Shown in pieces: positions 45,855 through 54,978 of a stretch of DNA of 64,000 nucleotides (its first letter is position 1; every line of letters starts with the position of its first letter). Origin of the DNA: an uncultured Paraprevotella sp. (GTDB lineage Bacteria > Bacteroidota > Bacteroidia > Bacteroidales > Bacteroidaceae). Made by a program: the position numbers and the translations under genes. The stretch spans positions 1-64,000 of the forward strand of contig CALULQ010000004.1 in assembly GCA_944321525.1 (NCBI GenBank), given 5' to 3'. Below the pieces are notes generated by a model. It was not told the origin of the DNA and ran no database searches. It worked only from the letters and a program-made list of their open reading frames with translations.

Positions 45855-46300
45855 GAGCGTCATGTTCCGTCCCAGCCGGTCCTCTGTGGCTGCATTGTTT
45901 TGGCTTTCCGTTGCGGAGGATACAAAAAGCGAGGACCCTTACATTGCTCATCATTGCTTTCAGGCCTTCGCATTGCCCATCCCAAGTGACGAGCAACGCA
46001 AAAGCCCACGCCTATACACTAAGTTACAGTGCGCCGTGAGGCACACTGTAACCATACATGTCTTGTGGACGTTCCGTTGCCGCTGTCTTACTCGGGATTG
46101 TCAAGGTTGCGAAGTTTGAAAGCCCTAAGACAAACGCTGTTAACGTCTTTCTGTATGTCCTCCCCCTCTCCTGCTGATTTCCCCGAAGGGGGCGGAAGGG
46201 GTTCATGTCGTGCAAAATTAGTGATTTTTCTGAATATGGAAAGCTTCCTTCGCTTTTTTTGTGTTTTTTTCTGTTGCGGTTCGTGTTGTCGGGGGCTGGT
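45855..46300. other. Gap without a recognised gene
   Basis: Between the HTH gene and the EEP-family gene I see no ORF with family features, no RNA gene and no strong hairpin. Confidence 0.6.
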
Positions 46301-47257
46301 TCAGGGCAGCCGGATGGTGCCCCAGTGTGGGTTGTGGTCGGAGACGTGCCCCGTGCGGGTGGGGCTTTCGGGGAGGATGCCGGTCTGGCTGACTTGTATG
46401 CCCGGGCCGACGAAGATGAAGTCTATCTTGTGCCGCTGTCCGGCGGGCACTTTCCCGAAGCCGTGGTACGTGTGGGATGTCCCTTCGCGGACGGGGCTTT
46501 CGCGGTATAAGTCGCGCAGTCCGGAGCCGTCTGCGGTCAGGATGCGGTAGGGGTCGCTGTCGGCACTCACGTTGAAGTCCCCGGTCAGGATAACGGGTTG
46601 CCCTTCCGACAGTTCGCGTATTTTTCCCACGATGAGCCTTGCGGACCGGCGCGTGGCTTCCTGCCCCACGTGGTCGAAGTGCGTGTTGACGAAAAGGAAG
46701 GTCTTGCCGGTGGAGAGGTGGCGGAAACGGGCCCAAGTGGCGATGCGCGTGCAGGCGCCGTCCCAGCCGATGAAGCCCGCGCTGTCGGGGTGCTGCGAGA
46801 GCCAGAAAGTGCTGCTTTCCAGCATCCGGACGCACGTCGTGTCGTAGAGGATGGGGGCATATTCCCCTTGCGTCTTGCCGTCTTCGCGGCCCACTCCGAC
46901 GTATCGGTAGGCCGGCAACCGTTCCAAGAGGTCGGCCAGTTGCCGGTGGAGCACTTCCTGCATGCCCACGATGTCCCAAGCTTGTGCCCGTATCAAGGCG
47001 GCTACGGAATCCTTGCGCACGTCCCAGCGGTTGGGCCCGTCGTCGGGATTGTCGTAGCGGATGTTGAACGTGGCTATCCTGAGGAGACTGTCGTCGGTGG
47101 AGGAAGTCCGGGCCGCCAAGGAGGAGGAGAGGCAGTCCCACCAGACGGCGAGAAAAAGGACAAGGCACTTTGTTCTGAACAGAAAAGCCCGCGATGCCGC
47201 CAGCCGGGTGGTTCCGGCCTGCGGCGTCGCGGGCTTTATGCGTTCTGTGGGGTTCAC
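46301..47257 (-). CDS. Endonuclease/exonuclease/phosphatase-family hydrolase
   Basis: A metal-dependent hydrolase of the EEP (DNase I-like) superfamily, 318 residues by the longest frame. The catalytic set is present: TFNIRYDNP, GMQEV (metal-binding glutamate), NTHFDHVG, GDFNV and SDHNP. A hydrophobic stretch CLVLFLAVWWDCLSSSLAA just before the domain may be a signal peptide, so export is likely. The start is unclear. The only frame start is GTG 47257, which overlaps the DUF349 stop, and the first about 25 codons run through the terminator hairpin of that gene. Substrate (nucleic acid, sphingolipid or phosphoinositide) cannot be told. Confidence 0.8.
   Translation of the reverse strand: MNPTERIKPATPQAGTTRLAASRAFLFRTKCLVLFLAVWWDCLSSSLAARTSSTDDSLLRIATFNIRYDNPDDGPNRWDVRKDSVAALIRAQAWDIVGMQEVLHRQLADLLERLPAYRYVGVGREDGKTQGEYAPILYDTTCVRMLESSTFWLSQHPDSAGFIGWDGACTRIATWARFRHLSTGKTFLFVNTHFDHVGQEATRRSARLIVGKIRELSEGQPVILTGDFNVSADSDPYRILTADGSGLRDLYRESPVREGTSHTYHGFGKVPAGQRHKIDFIFVGPGIQVSQTGILPESPTRTGHVSDHNPHWGTIRLP
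47184..47237 (-). terminator. Terminator after the DUF349 gene
   Basis: AAAGCCCGCGATGCCGC (47184-47200) pairs with GCGGCGTCGCGGGCTTT (47221-47237) with one G-T pair, a 17-bp stem. On the minus strand the stem ends in CTTTTCTG. It lies inside the 5' end of the longest EEP-family frame. Confidence 0.8.
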
Positions 47258-49065
47258 GCTTGTTGGTCTGCGATCTCTTTGTCGATGGCGGCAATCTTCT
47301 CTTTCAGGAGTTGCAGCTCCTCCTTCAGCTTCTCCATCTTCTTGTTCATTTCGTTCAGCAGGCTGCTGCCTTTCTTTGAACTGCAGGTGAGGAAGCCCAA
47401 GTTGTTTTCATACGTTTTGATTTCGTTGCGCTTGATTTCGTAGGCGCGCATGAGGCGTTCCCGTTCGCGCGGCAGGCCTTGTCCGCCCTCCTTCGCGTCG
47501 TTCTTCAGGCTGTTCTTGAAGTTGTCCAGCCTGCGGCGCGAGGCCGACATGTTCAGTGCCTTGAACAATTGGTCCACGATGTCGTGGTACGTCTTGTAGA
47601 GCCGGTCTTTGTCCTTGAACGGCACGTGCCCCGTTTCGTTCCACTCTTTCATCAGTTCCTTCACGGCGGCCTGCTTGTCGTTTTCCGTTTCTTCCTCATT
47701 GTCGAGCAAGGCTTTCAACTTCTCGATGACGGCTTCTTTCTTTTGCAGGTTGCCTTTTTCTTCGCTGCGTTGCGAGGCCGAGTTCTTGTTCTTCTGCTCG
47801 AAGAAGTAGTCGCATGCGCCGATGAAGCGTTGCCACAACGACTCTGAATACTTTTTGGGCACGGCGCCGATGGCTTTCCATTCCTTTTGTATCTGCATGA
47901 GCTGGTCGGCCGTGGCTTTCCAGTCCGTGCTGTCCTTCAGCGCTTCGGCCTTTTCGCAGAGTTCCGTCTTCTTGGCCAGGTTCTGCGCCTGCTCTTCCTT
48001 CAGCCGTTTGAAGAAGGCCGCTTTCTCGGTGAAGAAGCGGTCGCATGCGTTGCGGAAGCGCTCAAAGATTTTCACGTTCATCTTTTGGGGGGCGAAGCCT
48101 ATGGTGCGCCATTCCTTTTGCAGTTCGATGATGGCCTGCGTCTGGCTTTCCCATTCGGCCACTTTCTTGATGGCGGCCGTGTCGATGGCTTCTATTTTCT
48201 CGCAGAGGGCGGTCTTGCGGGCCAGGTTCTCTTCCTCCTTTTTCTTCAGGTCCTCGAAGAATTGCTGGTGGCGCTTGTTGACCGCGGTGGAAGCCGCCTT
48301 GAAGCGTGCCCAGATTTCTTCGCGGAGCTCCTTGGCCACGGGGCCCGTTTCCTTGAACTCCTGGTGCAGGGCTTGCAGTTGCTGGAAGGCGGAAATCACG
48401 TCGGTTTCTTCGCTCAGTTTCTCTGCCGTCTCGCACAAGCGGGTCTTGATCTCCAAGTTCTTCTTGAAGTCGTACTCGCGGAATTCATTGTTCAGTTTCA
48501 GCTGGTCGTAGTATTGTTCTACGTATAATTGGTAGGTTTTCCACAGTTCGTTGACCTTTTCAGCCGGTACGGGCTGCAGTTCTTTCCATTGCGCCTGCAG
48601 TTCCTTGAATTCCTTATAGCCTTGGTTGGCCTCTTCGGGCGTGGCGTTCAAGGCCTTGATTCGTTCCAGGATATCTTGTTTCTTTTTCAGGTTCTCTTCT
48701 TTCAGCCGGTCTTGTTCGGCTTGCAGTTCGGCCCTTTTCTGCTTGATGACGTTCATGGCTGCTTTGAATTCATCCTCCAGCACGTTGGGGGCGGGGAGGA
48801 AAGCCTCCGGTTCTCCGCCGTTCTCGACGAATTGAGCGCGTGCGGCAGCCACGTCGGCCTTATGTATTTTGTAGAAAGCCTGTTTCAGGGCGTCCAGTTC
48901 TTGCTTTTCGGGAATCGCATCGGCTTCGGCCAATTCTTTCACTTTCGCAACGACTTCTTCTTGGGTTTGCGGTGCTTCCACGGTAGTGGTTTCCGCCTCG
49001 TTCACCTCGGGCGTCACGTTTTCTACTTTATTTTCTTCCATCTGGAGGGTTTCTTCAGAGTCCAT
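47254..49065 (-). CDS. DUF349 repeat protein
   Basis: A cytoplasmic, highly charged helical protein of 603 residues from ATG 49065 (the frame extends to a GTG at 49113). An acidic, Glu-rich N-terminus (about 1-45) is followed by repeated DUF349 units of about 70 residues. Each has a Trp/Leu core such as LQAQWKELQPVPAEKVNELW, ELQKEWRTIGFAPQKMNVKI and QIQKEWKAIGAVPKKYSESL, and ends with a coiled C-terminus (KLKEELQLLKEKIAAIDKEI). Function is not established. Downstream is a strong terminator; upstream is the CorA gene on the same strand. Confidence 0.9.
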   Translation of the reverse strand: MDSEETLQMEENKVENVTPEVNEAETTTVEAPQTQEEVVAKVKELAEADAIPEKQELDALKQAFYKIHKADVAAARAQFVENGGEPEAFLPAPNVLEDEFKAAMNVIKQKRAELQAEQDRLKEENLKKKQDILERIKALNATPEEANQGYKEFKELQAQWKELQPVPAEKVNELWKTYQLYVEQYYDQLKLNNEFREYDFKKNLEIKTRLCETAEKLSEETDVISAFQQLQALHQEFKETGPVAKELREEIWARFKAASTAVNKRHQQFFEDLKKKEEENLARKTALCEKIEAIDTAAIKKVAEWESQTQAIIELQKEWRTIGFAPQKMNVKIFERFRNACDRFFTEKAAFFKRLKEEQAQNLAKKTELCEKAEALKDSTDWKATADQLMQIQKEWKAIGAVPKKYSESLWQRFIGACDYFFEQKNKNSASQRSEEKGNLQKKEAVIEKLKALLDNEEETENDKQAAVKELMKEWNETGHVPFKDKDRLYKTYHDIVDQLFKALNMSASRRRLDNFKNSLKNDAKEGGQGLPRERERLMRAYEIKRNEIKTYENNLGFLTCSSKKGSSLLNEMNKKMEKLKEELQLLKEKIAAIDKEIADQQA

Positions 49066-49180
49066 CTTGTTACTTGTTTTAGTGTCTGATTCTGTATGCT
49101 GTTCGTTAAACACGGCGCAAATTAAGTATAAAAAACGGTTACAACCTAAAAAATCTCCTACTTTTTTGCGCCGGACGACT

Positions 49181-50107
49181 TTAAATCCATGTTTTTCGCT
49201 TAAAATACCATACGAATGCCACGGTGATTCCTGTGATGAGTATCAGTGCCACGGGGAATCCTCCGGCCCATTTCTCCATGCCGTTGATGAGGTTCATGCC
49301 CAGCAAGCTGGCGATGAGCGTGGGAAACATGAGGATGATGGAGATGGAGGTGAGCATTTTCATCACGCCGCTGGTGTTGTTGTTGATGATGTTGGCGTAG
49401 GTGTCCATGGTGGAGTCGAGGATGTTGGCATAGATGGAGGTGGTTTCGCGCGCCTGGCTCATCTCGATGTTCACGTCTTCGATGAGGTCGGCGTCGAGTT
49501 CGTCCACCGGCAGCTTGAACTTCAGTTTGGAGAGCAGCGTTTCGTTGCCCCGGATGGATGTGATGAAGTAAGTCAGGCTGTCTTGCAGGCGCGACAGGTT
49601 GATCAGGTCGGCGTTGTCCACTTTGCGGTCCAGGTGTTGCTTGGCCTTTTCGATGAGCAGGTTGATTTGCTTCAGGCGCTTCAGGTACCACACGGCGGAG
49701 GAGAGGAACAGCCGGAACACCATGTCCACGGAGTCGGTGAATCCCACGCCCCGTTTCTGTTGGTAGCTCACGAAGTCTATCATCATGTTGGTCTCGAAGT
49801 TGCACACGGTGATGCACACGTCTTTGTTCAGTATGATACCCAAGGGGATGGTGGTGTAGGGCGTGCGCGAGCGCACTTCTTTCACGTAGGGAATGCGCAG
49901 GATGATGAGAATCCATCCGTCGTCGAATTCATAGCGGGCCCGCTCGTCGGTATCGGCGATGTCCATCAGAAAGTAGTCGGGGATGTGGAGCGTGTTCTCC
50001 AGATAGTCCATGTCGTCCTGTGTCGGACAAGTTACTTGCACCCAGCAGTTGGGTTCCCATTGGTCGAGCGTGCGCAAGCCGCGGTTTGTATTCCAGTAAG
50101 TTCGCAT
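49181..50107 (-). CDS. corA: CorA-family magnesium/cobalt transporter
   Basis: A 308-residue CorA-like channel. The cytoplasmic N-terminal domain holds the long coiled helices (VDMVFRLFLSSAVWYLKRLK and SMDTYANIINNNTSGV-like region). Two C-terminal transmembrane helices (about 250-269 and 284-301) flank the signature GMN at residues 270-272. The positive tail KRKTWI is usual. It is a single gene between DUF349 and ksgA on the minus strand, with gaps of about 115 and 206 bases. Substrate Mg2+ is inferred from the family. Confidence 0.92.
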   Translation of the reverse strand: MRTYWNTNRGLRTLDQWEPNCWVQVTCPTQDDMDYLENTLHIPDYFLMDIADTDERARYEFDDGWILIILRIPYVKEVRSRTPYTTIPLGIILNKDVCITVCNFETNMMIDFVSYQQKRGVGFTDSVDMVFRLFLSSAVWYLKRLKQINLLIEKAKQHLDRKVDNADLINLSRLQDSLTYFITSIRGNETLLSKLKFKLPVDELDADLIEDVNIEMSQARETTSIYANILDSTMDTYANIINNNTSGVMKMLTSISIILMFPTLIASLLGMNLINGMEKWAGGFPVALILITGITVAFVWYFKRKTWI

Positions 50108-50313
50108 GAATAAAAGTCCTCCATAATTTAACAGGAACGGAGGCAGCTTCTTGCAAACCTCTGTCCTTTCTCAATTCATATTTTCCGCGTGATAATCGTC
50201 CATTTTGAATAAACACTCTGGTTAAAAATCGCTGCAAAGATAGTGCAAACCGATTGATTTCACAAATAAAACCGCGCTCTTTTGGGCATAAAATGTTGCT
50301 TTGGACGCCGTTT

Positions 50314-51147
50314 TCAGGATTTCCCGCCGATTTCTTCCGTCACGGCGTTGGTCAGCTCCACGAACTCCGCCACGGACAACTGTTCCGGCCGGCGGCCGAA
50401 GATGTCGGCGGCCAGGAACGCGCCGTGGTCGCGGGGCGACCGTCCTTGCAGGCGGGCCTTGTTGTCGGCGTCGGCCAGCACAGGGCGGATGGAGTTGCGC
50501 AGCACCTTGCGCCGCTGGTTGAACGTCGTCTTCGCGATTTGCCGGAAGAGGCGTTCGTCGCAACCCAGTTCCGTGGTGGCGTTGCGGGTCATGCGGATGA
50601 CGGCGCTTTTCACTTTCGGGGGCGGATTGAAGACATGCTCGTGCACCGTGAAGAGGTACTCCACGCTGTACCACGCCTGGATGAGCACGCTCAGTATGCC
50701 GTAAGTCTTGCTGCCCGGTCCGGCGGCGATGCGTTCCGCCACTTCTTTCTGAATCATGCCCGTGCAGCAGGGAATCAGGTCCTTGTAGTCCAGCATCTTG
50801 AAGAAAATCTGGCTGGATATGTTATAGGGATAGTTGCCCGTCAGCACGAACGGTTGCCCGTCGAACGTGTGTTCCAAGTGCATTTTCAGGAAGTCGTCTT
50901 CGATGATGTTCTCCTCCAGTTGCGGGAAGTTCTCGCGCAGGTAAGCCACGGACTCAAAGTCGATTTCCACCACCTTGAGCGGGCGCTCCTTGCGGACGAG
51001 GAACTGCGTCATCACTCCCATGCCCGGTCCCACCTCGAGGATGGGCAGGCCGGGGCAGGCGTCCACCGTGTCGGCGATGTCTTGTGCTATCTGCAAGTCT
51101 TTTAAAAAATGCTGTCCGAGAAACTTTTTGGGCTTGACCGTCTTCAT
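50314..51147 (-). CDS. rsmA: 16S rRNA dimethyladenosine transferase KsgA/RsmA
   Basis: KsgA dimethylates A1518 and A1519 near the 3' end of 16S rRNA and acts as a checkpoint in 30S assembly. The 277-residue protein has KKFLGQHFLKDLQIAQDIAD, the SAM motif LEVGPGMGVMT (about 37-47), IEDDFLKM, and catalytic GNYPYNIS near 103-110, and ends with the small RNA-binding C-domain. Length and motifs are normal. It is transcribed from a promoter that faces that of the UPF0104 gene. Confidence 0.97.
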   Translation of the reverse strand: MKTVKPKKFLGQHFLKDLQIAQDIADTVDACPGLPILEVGPGMGVMTQFLVRKERPLKVVEIDFESVAYLRENFPQLEENIIEDDFLKMHLEHTFDGQPFVLTGNYPYNISSQIFFKMLDYKDLIPCCTGMIQKEVAERIAAGPGSKTYGILSVLIQAWYSVEYLFTVHEHVFNPPPKVKSAVIRMTRNATTELGCDERLFRQIAKTTFNQRRKVLRNSIRPVLADADNKARLQGRSPRDHGAFLAADIFGRRPEQLSVAEFVELTNAVTEEIGGKS

Positions 51148-51163
51148 TGTAGTTTTTTTGTTT

Positions 51164-51185
51164 TACTTTTGCGGGTGCAAAGATA
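51164..51185. promoter_or_regulatory. Facing -7 boxes of rsmA and the UPF0104 gene
   Basis: TACTTTTG (51164-51171, plus strand) precedes the UPF0104 start by 38 bases, and TATCTTTG (51178-51185, minus strand) precedes rsmA by 30 bases. They lie 6 bases apart, pointing across each other, like the alaS/merR pair. Confidence 0.6.
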
Positions 51186-51209
51186 ATATAAAAACAAGGA
51201 TAGGCCGCA

Positions 51210-52229
51210 TTGGAAACTTCTAAGATTATTCGGAATGCGTTGAAAATAGCCTTCCCGCTGGTGTTGGGAGGGTTGATTCTGTGGTGGATGTACCGTGATT
51301 TCGACTGGACGGGGCTGTGGGCGGCGCTCGAAGGCGGGATGGATTGGACGTGGATGTGGCTGTCCATGCCGTTCGGCGTGCTGGCGCAGGTGTTGCGCGC
51401 CGTGCGTTGGCGGCAGGCTTTGGAGCCGTTGGGCGAGCGCCCGCGGCTGGCCACGTGTGTCCACGCCATATTTCTGTCCTATGCTTCCAGCCTGGTGGTG
51501 CCCCGCGTGGGCGAGGTGTTGCGTTGCGGCGTGCTGAAGCGTTACGAGGGGACGCCGTTCACCCAGGCCGTGGGCACGGTGGTCACCGAGCGCATGGTGG
51601 ATTCTCTCGTCATGCTGGTGTTGGCGGCGCTCACCGTTTTGTTGCAGTTGCGGGTGTTTTCCGTGTTTTTCGCCGAAACGGGCGTGAGCTTCAGTGAACT
51701 GGCCGGGCGCTTCTCCGCGGCGGGCTATTGGGTCACGGGCACTTGCCTGCTGGTTCTGGTGGCGTTCCTGTGCTTCATGGCGCGACGTCTGGAGTGGTTC
51801 AGCCGCACGCGCGGACTGATGCGCAACGTGGTGGACGGCATCTTGTCTTTGCGCGGCATCCGCAACATGCCCTTGTACGTGTTCTACTCTTTGGCCATCT
51901 GGATGGCCTATTTCCTGCATTTTTATCTGACGTTCTACAGTTTCTCCTATTCGGGGGAGTTGGGCGTCATGTCGGCCCTGATAGCGTTTGTCGTGGGCTC
52001 GTTTGCCGTGCTGGTGCCCACGCCCAACGGGGCAGGCCCTTGGCATTTTGCGGTGAAGACGGTGTTGGTGCTCTATGGCGTGAGCGAGTCGGACGGTGTG
52101 ATGTTCGTCCTCATCGTCCATACCCTGCAGACGTTGCTCGTCATCCTGCTCGGGCTGTATGCCACGGCGGCTTTGGCCTTCACGCGGCGGCGCATGCCGG
52201 CGGTGGAGGGGTTGTCGCCCGTCGCATGA
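51210..52229 (+). CDS. UPF0104/lysylphosphatidylglycerol synthase-like membrane protein
   Basis: A 339-residue polytopic membrane protein with about seven to eight hydrophobic helices, of the lysylphosphatidylglycerol synthase transmembrane (UPF0104, YbhN-like) family. Family features are RAVRWRQALEPLG, the SYASSLVVPRVGEVLRCGVL stretch, a VVTERMVDSLVMLVL helix and PTPNGAGPWHFAVKTVLVLY near residues 270-290. No catalytic synthetase domain is attached, so the function is open; lipid flipping or glycolipid roles have been proposed for relatives. The start is TTG 51210, supported by AAGGA 10 bases upstream and by the absence of an in-frame ATG. Confidence 0.85.
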   Translation: METSKIIRNALKIAFPLVLGGLILWWMYRDFDWTGLWAALEGGMDWTWMWLSMPFGVLAQVLRAVRWRQALEPLGERPRLATCVHAIFLSYASSLVVPRVGEVLRCGVLKRYEGTPFTQAVGTVVTERMVDSLVMLVLAALTVLLQLRVFSVFFAETGVSFSELAGRFSAAGYWVTGTCLLVLVAFLCFMARRLEWFSRTRGLMRNVVDGILSLRGIRNMPLYVFYSLAIWMAYFLHFYLTFYSFSYSGELGVMSALIAFVVGSFAVLVPTPNGAGPWHFAVKTVLVLYGVSESDGVMFVLIVHTLQTLLVILLGLYATAALAFTRRRMPAVEGLSPVA

Positions 52230-52260
52230 GATGGAAACAAACCTTTAATATTATATGATT

Positions 52261-53721
52261 ATGAGTGAAGTGAAGAATTTGGAACCGCAAGCCGTATGGA
52301 GAAACTTCCATGCGCTGACTCAGGTGCCGCGCCCGTCGGGACACTTGGAAAAGGTGCAGAAATTCCTGTTGGACTGGGCTGCCGAGCGAGGCATCGAAGC
52401 TTTCAAGGACGGCGGCGAGAATATCGTGATGCGCAAACCGGCCACGCCGGGCATGGAGAACCGCAAGACGGCGGTGATGCAGGCGCACATGGACATGGTG
52501 CCGCAGAAGACGGCGGAAAGCGCGCACGATTTCGAGAAAGACCCCATAGAGACTTACGTGGACGGCGAATGGGTGAAAGCCCGCGGCACCACGCTGGGCT
52601 CGGACGACGGCATGGGGGTGGCCACCATCATGGCTGTCATGGAGGCGAAGGACTTGGAGCACGGGCCGCTGGAGGCCTTGATCACGGCGGACGAGGAGAC
52701 GTGCATGTATGGCGTGAACAACCTGGCGGCCGACACATTGACGGGCGACATCCTGCTCAACCTGGACAATGAGACCATGGGCGAGTTTGTCGTGGGCAGT
52801 GCCGGAGGCGTGAACGTGACGGCCACCATGGAATATAAACCGGCGGAGGCCGAAGCGGACGACGTGGCGGTGCGGCTGAAGGTGGCGGGCCTGCGCGGCG
52901 GTCACTCCGGGTTGGAAATCAACGACAACCGGGCCAATGCCAACAAACTGATGGCGCGGCTGCTTTATATGGCCGTGCGCGAGAACGAGGCACGGCTGGC
53001 TTCGTGGACGGGCGGCAACATGCGCAACGCCATCCCGCGCGAGAGCGTGGCCGTGGTGACCCTTCCGGCAGACGACGTGGAAGGGCTGCAGGCATTGGTG
53101 GACGATTGCAACGGGCTTTTCAAGGAAGAGTTCCGCGGCGTGGAGGCAAACATCTGCGTCTCCATGGAGCGGACCGATGCGCCGGACCAGTTGGTGCCGG
53201 AGGAAATCCAAGACAACGTGCTGGATGCCGTCATGGCCTGCCACGACGGCGTGTTGCGCAACATCCCGTCCATGCCCGGCATCGTGGAAACCTCGTCCAA
53301 CCTGGCCATTGTCAACGTGACGCCCGAGAAGGCCGAAGTCCTCATCTTGGCGCGCAGCTCGGACGAGGGCATGATGGACTATGAGACTACCATGCTGGAA
53401 TGCTGCTTCAATATGGCCGGGATGAAAGTGGAGTACAGCGGCCGCTATGGCGCATGGCAACCCAACTTCGATTCGCCCATCGTGGCCCGCATGGTGGACG
53501 TCTACAAGCAGCTGTTTGGCGAAGAAGCCTTGGTGCAGGTGGTCCATGCCGGTCTGGAGTGCAGCCTGATAGGCCAGGTCTATCCGAATATGGACATGGT
53601 CAGCTTCGGACCTACGCTCCGTTCGCCGCACACGCCCGACGAGCGTTGCCACATACCTTCCGTGGCCAAGTTCTGGACGTTCATGAAAGAACTGCTTCGC
53701 CAGATTCCGGAAAAAGACTGA
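52261..53721 (+). CDS. pepD: Aminoacyl-histidine dipeptidase (PepD, M20 family)
   Basis: A cytosolic zinc dipeptidase of 486 residues that cleaves Xaa-His and other dipeptides. Metal ligands are visible as H in MQAHMDMVP, D in GTTLGSDDGMGVA, E in ITADEETCMYG and the D in LLNLDNETMG; GLRGGHSGLEINDNRAN is the dimerisation lid region. The frame opens at ATG 52255 but ATG 52261 gives the usual MSEVKNLEPQAVWRNF start. It stands alone after the UPF0104 gene, 31 bases apart, and may be cotranscribed with it. A hairpin follows 25 bases past its stop. Confidence 0.95.
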   Translation: MSEVKNLEPQAVWRNFHALTQVPRPSGHLEKVQKFLLDWAAERGIEAFKDGGENIVMRKPATPGMENRKTAVMQAHMDMVPQKTAESAHDFEKDPIETYVDGEWVKARGTTLGSDDGMGVATIMAVMEAKDLEHGPLEALITADEETCMYGVNNLAADTLTGDILLNLDNETMGEFVVGSAGGVNVTATMEYKPAEAEADDVAVRLKVAGLRGGHSGLEINDNRANANKLMARLLYMAVRENEARLASWTGGNMRNAIPRESVAVVTLPADDVEGLQALVDDCNGLFKEEFRGVEANICVSMERTDAPDQLVPEEIQDNVLDAVMACHDGVLRNIPSMPGIVETSSNLAIVNVTPEKAEVLILARSSDEGMMDYETTMLECCFNMAGMKVEYSGRYGAWQPNFDSPIVARMVDVYKQLFGEEALVQVVHAGLECSLIGQVYPNMDMVSFGPTLRSPHTPDERCHIPSVAKFWTFMKELLRQIPEKD

Positions 53722-53746
53722 ACCTGTCTTTGAACAGGCCGATTCG

Positions 53747-53776
53747 CAGCCCCGCTTCTTTCCCGGAGCGGGGCTG
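53747..53776. terminator. Hairpin after pepD
   Basis: CAGCCCCGCT and AGCGGGGCTG form a perfect 10-bp stem on a 10-base loop. No T-run follows, so its terminator role is tentative. Confidence 0.5.
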
Positions 53777-54978
53777 TCGCGTATTGGTGCGGATGAGGCA
53801 TGGATGGCGGGGCGCGCGGCCTTTTCGTCGGCTTTCGGCGCGGATTCTGCTGCCCCTTCCGCCGTCCTGCCGTCCGTCGCGTGCGATACATTTTCCGCCG
53901 TCGCGCTCGTTTTGGGAGCGCACCGTTGGGCCTGCCACCGTGCGACGGCGGCATGTACAATCCGATTGAAGTTCATGTTTGTTCGTTCTTCTCACCGCAA
54001 ATATACGGTATAAAAACGCTTCCGTCAAATTATCCCCGTCAAAACATCGTTAACCATTTCATCTATTGCTTTTTAGCTATTTTTCTGTGTGGGGCTGTTG
54101 CGACAGCATGGTGAATCCCCGCGTGAACCCTCTGCCGGCAAAGGGTTCACCGCAAATGCCTGTGACACAGCCTGTATGAACCCTGCGAACCCTTTTCCAT
54201 AAAAACTCCCTGAAGCGGAGGAAAGACCGCGCCGTCAGTCCCGTATTCCGCCTTGTCCGCTTGTCGGATTTCCGCCGACCGCCTTGCGTCCGTTCGCCTT
54301 CCGCAAGGCGCGACGCGCTTGTGCGCACGACGTGGGCGGAGGTTTTCAAGCAGATGGGCAAATGCTTATATTCGCTGATACGGGTGTTGATTCTTTTCTT
54401 GGTTGCTTTCCTGAATGGGGGGATTTTGCAACTTTTCTGTTAAGCGTTGATTGCTTTACAAGATATTGTCCTCCTTGCTATGAACTGAGTAAATCAAACA
54501 TTGTCCTGTGTCTTTTCATGAGTAAGGTGCGGAAACACTTCCTTGAAGCTTAGGACATGTTGGCATTGTATTTTGGATAAATTGCCTATCACCTCTGTAC
54601 TGGAGCTGGTTGCCGCTTCAACAGACGTGCAGCGGCTAAATTTCCAGATGGATGGTATTGAAGGAAGTTCTTGATTGTTAAAGAATAAGGCGCTTCCAAT
54701 GCTTAAAGACTAGCAGGTTTGTAGTTATGATATGTTCCAATTCTTGTGGGGGGGACGGAGAGCCAGATGGCCATTCGTGTATATTATATTGTTTGTTGCC
54801 TTGTTTGAAATATTTTCTTAAAATCCATTGATTTTTGAGATAAAAAATTTATCTTTGGGCCGAGCCTTTAGGACTATTTTTTGAGGAGAACCTTTAACAA
54901 TGTTCATTTCCAGCGGAATACGAGACTAAAAGCTGTCTTTTTTTACTTGAAAAACCTATAAAATTAAAAAATATCAAA
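53777..54978. other. Long gap without a recognised gene, upstream of the AT-rich island
   Basis: About 1.2 kb with only short, unrecognised ORFs. A hairpin GTGAACCCT/AGGGTTCAC lies at 54123-54150 and could end a small transcript. From about 54370 on, composition turns AT-rich, which marks the start of the island. A promoter-like pair, TTG (54827-54829) and TATCTTTG (54850-54857) spaced by 20 bases, lies 121 bases before the BspA-like gene and leaves a long untranslated leader. Confidence 0.55.

Noticed and set aside
52180..53976. 598-residue antisense ORF across pepD
   Set aside because: Shadow of pepD, which has all M20 metal ligands in the sense frame.
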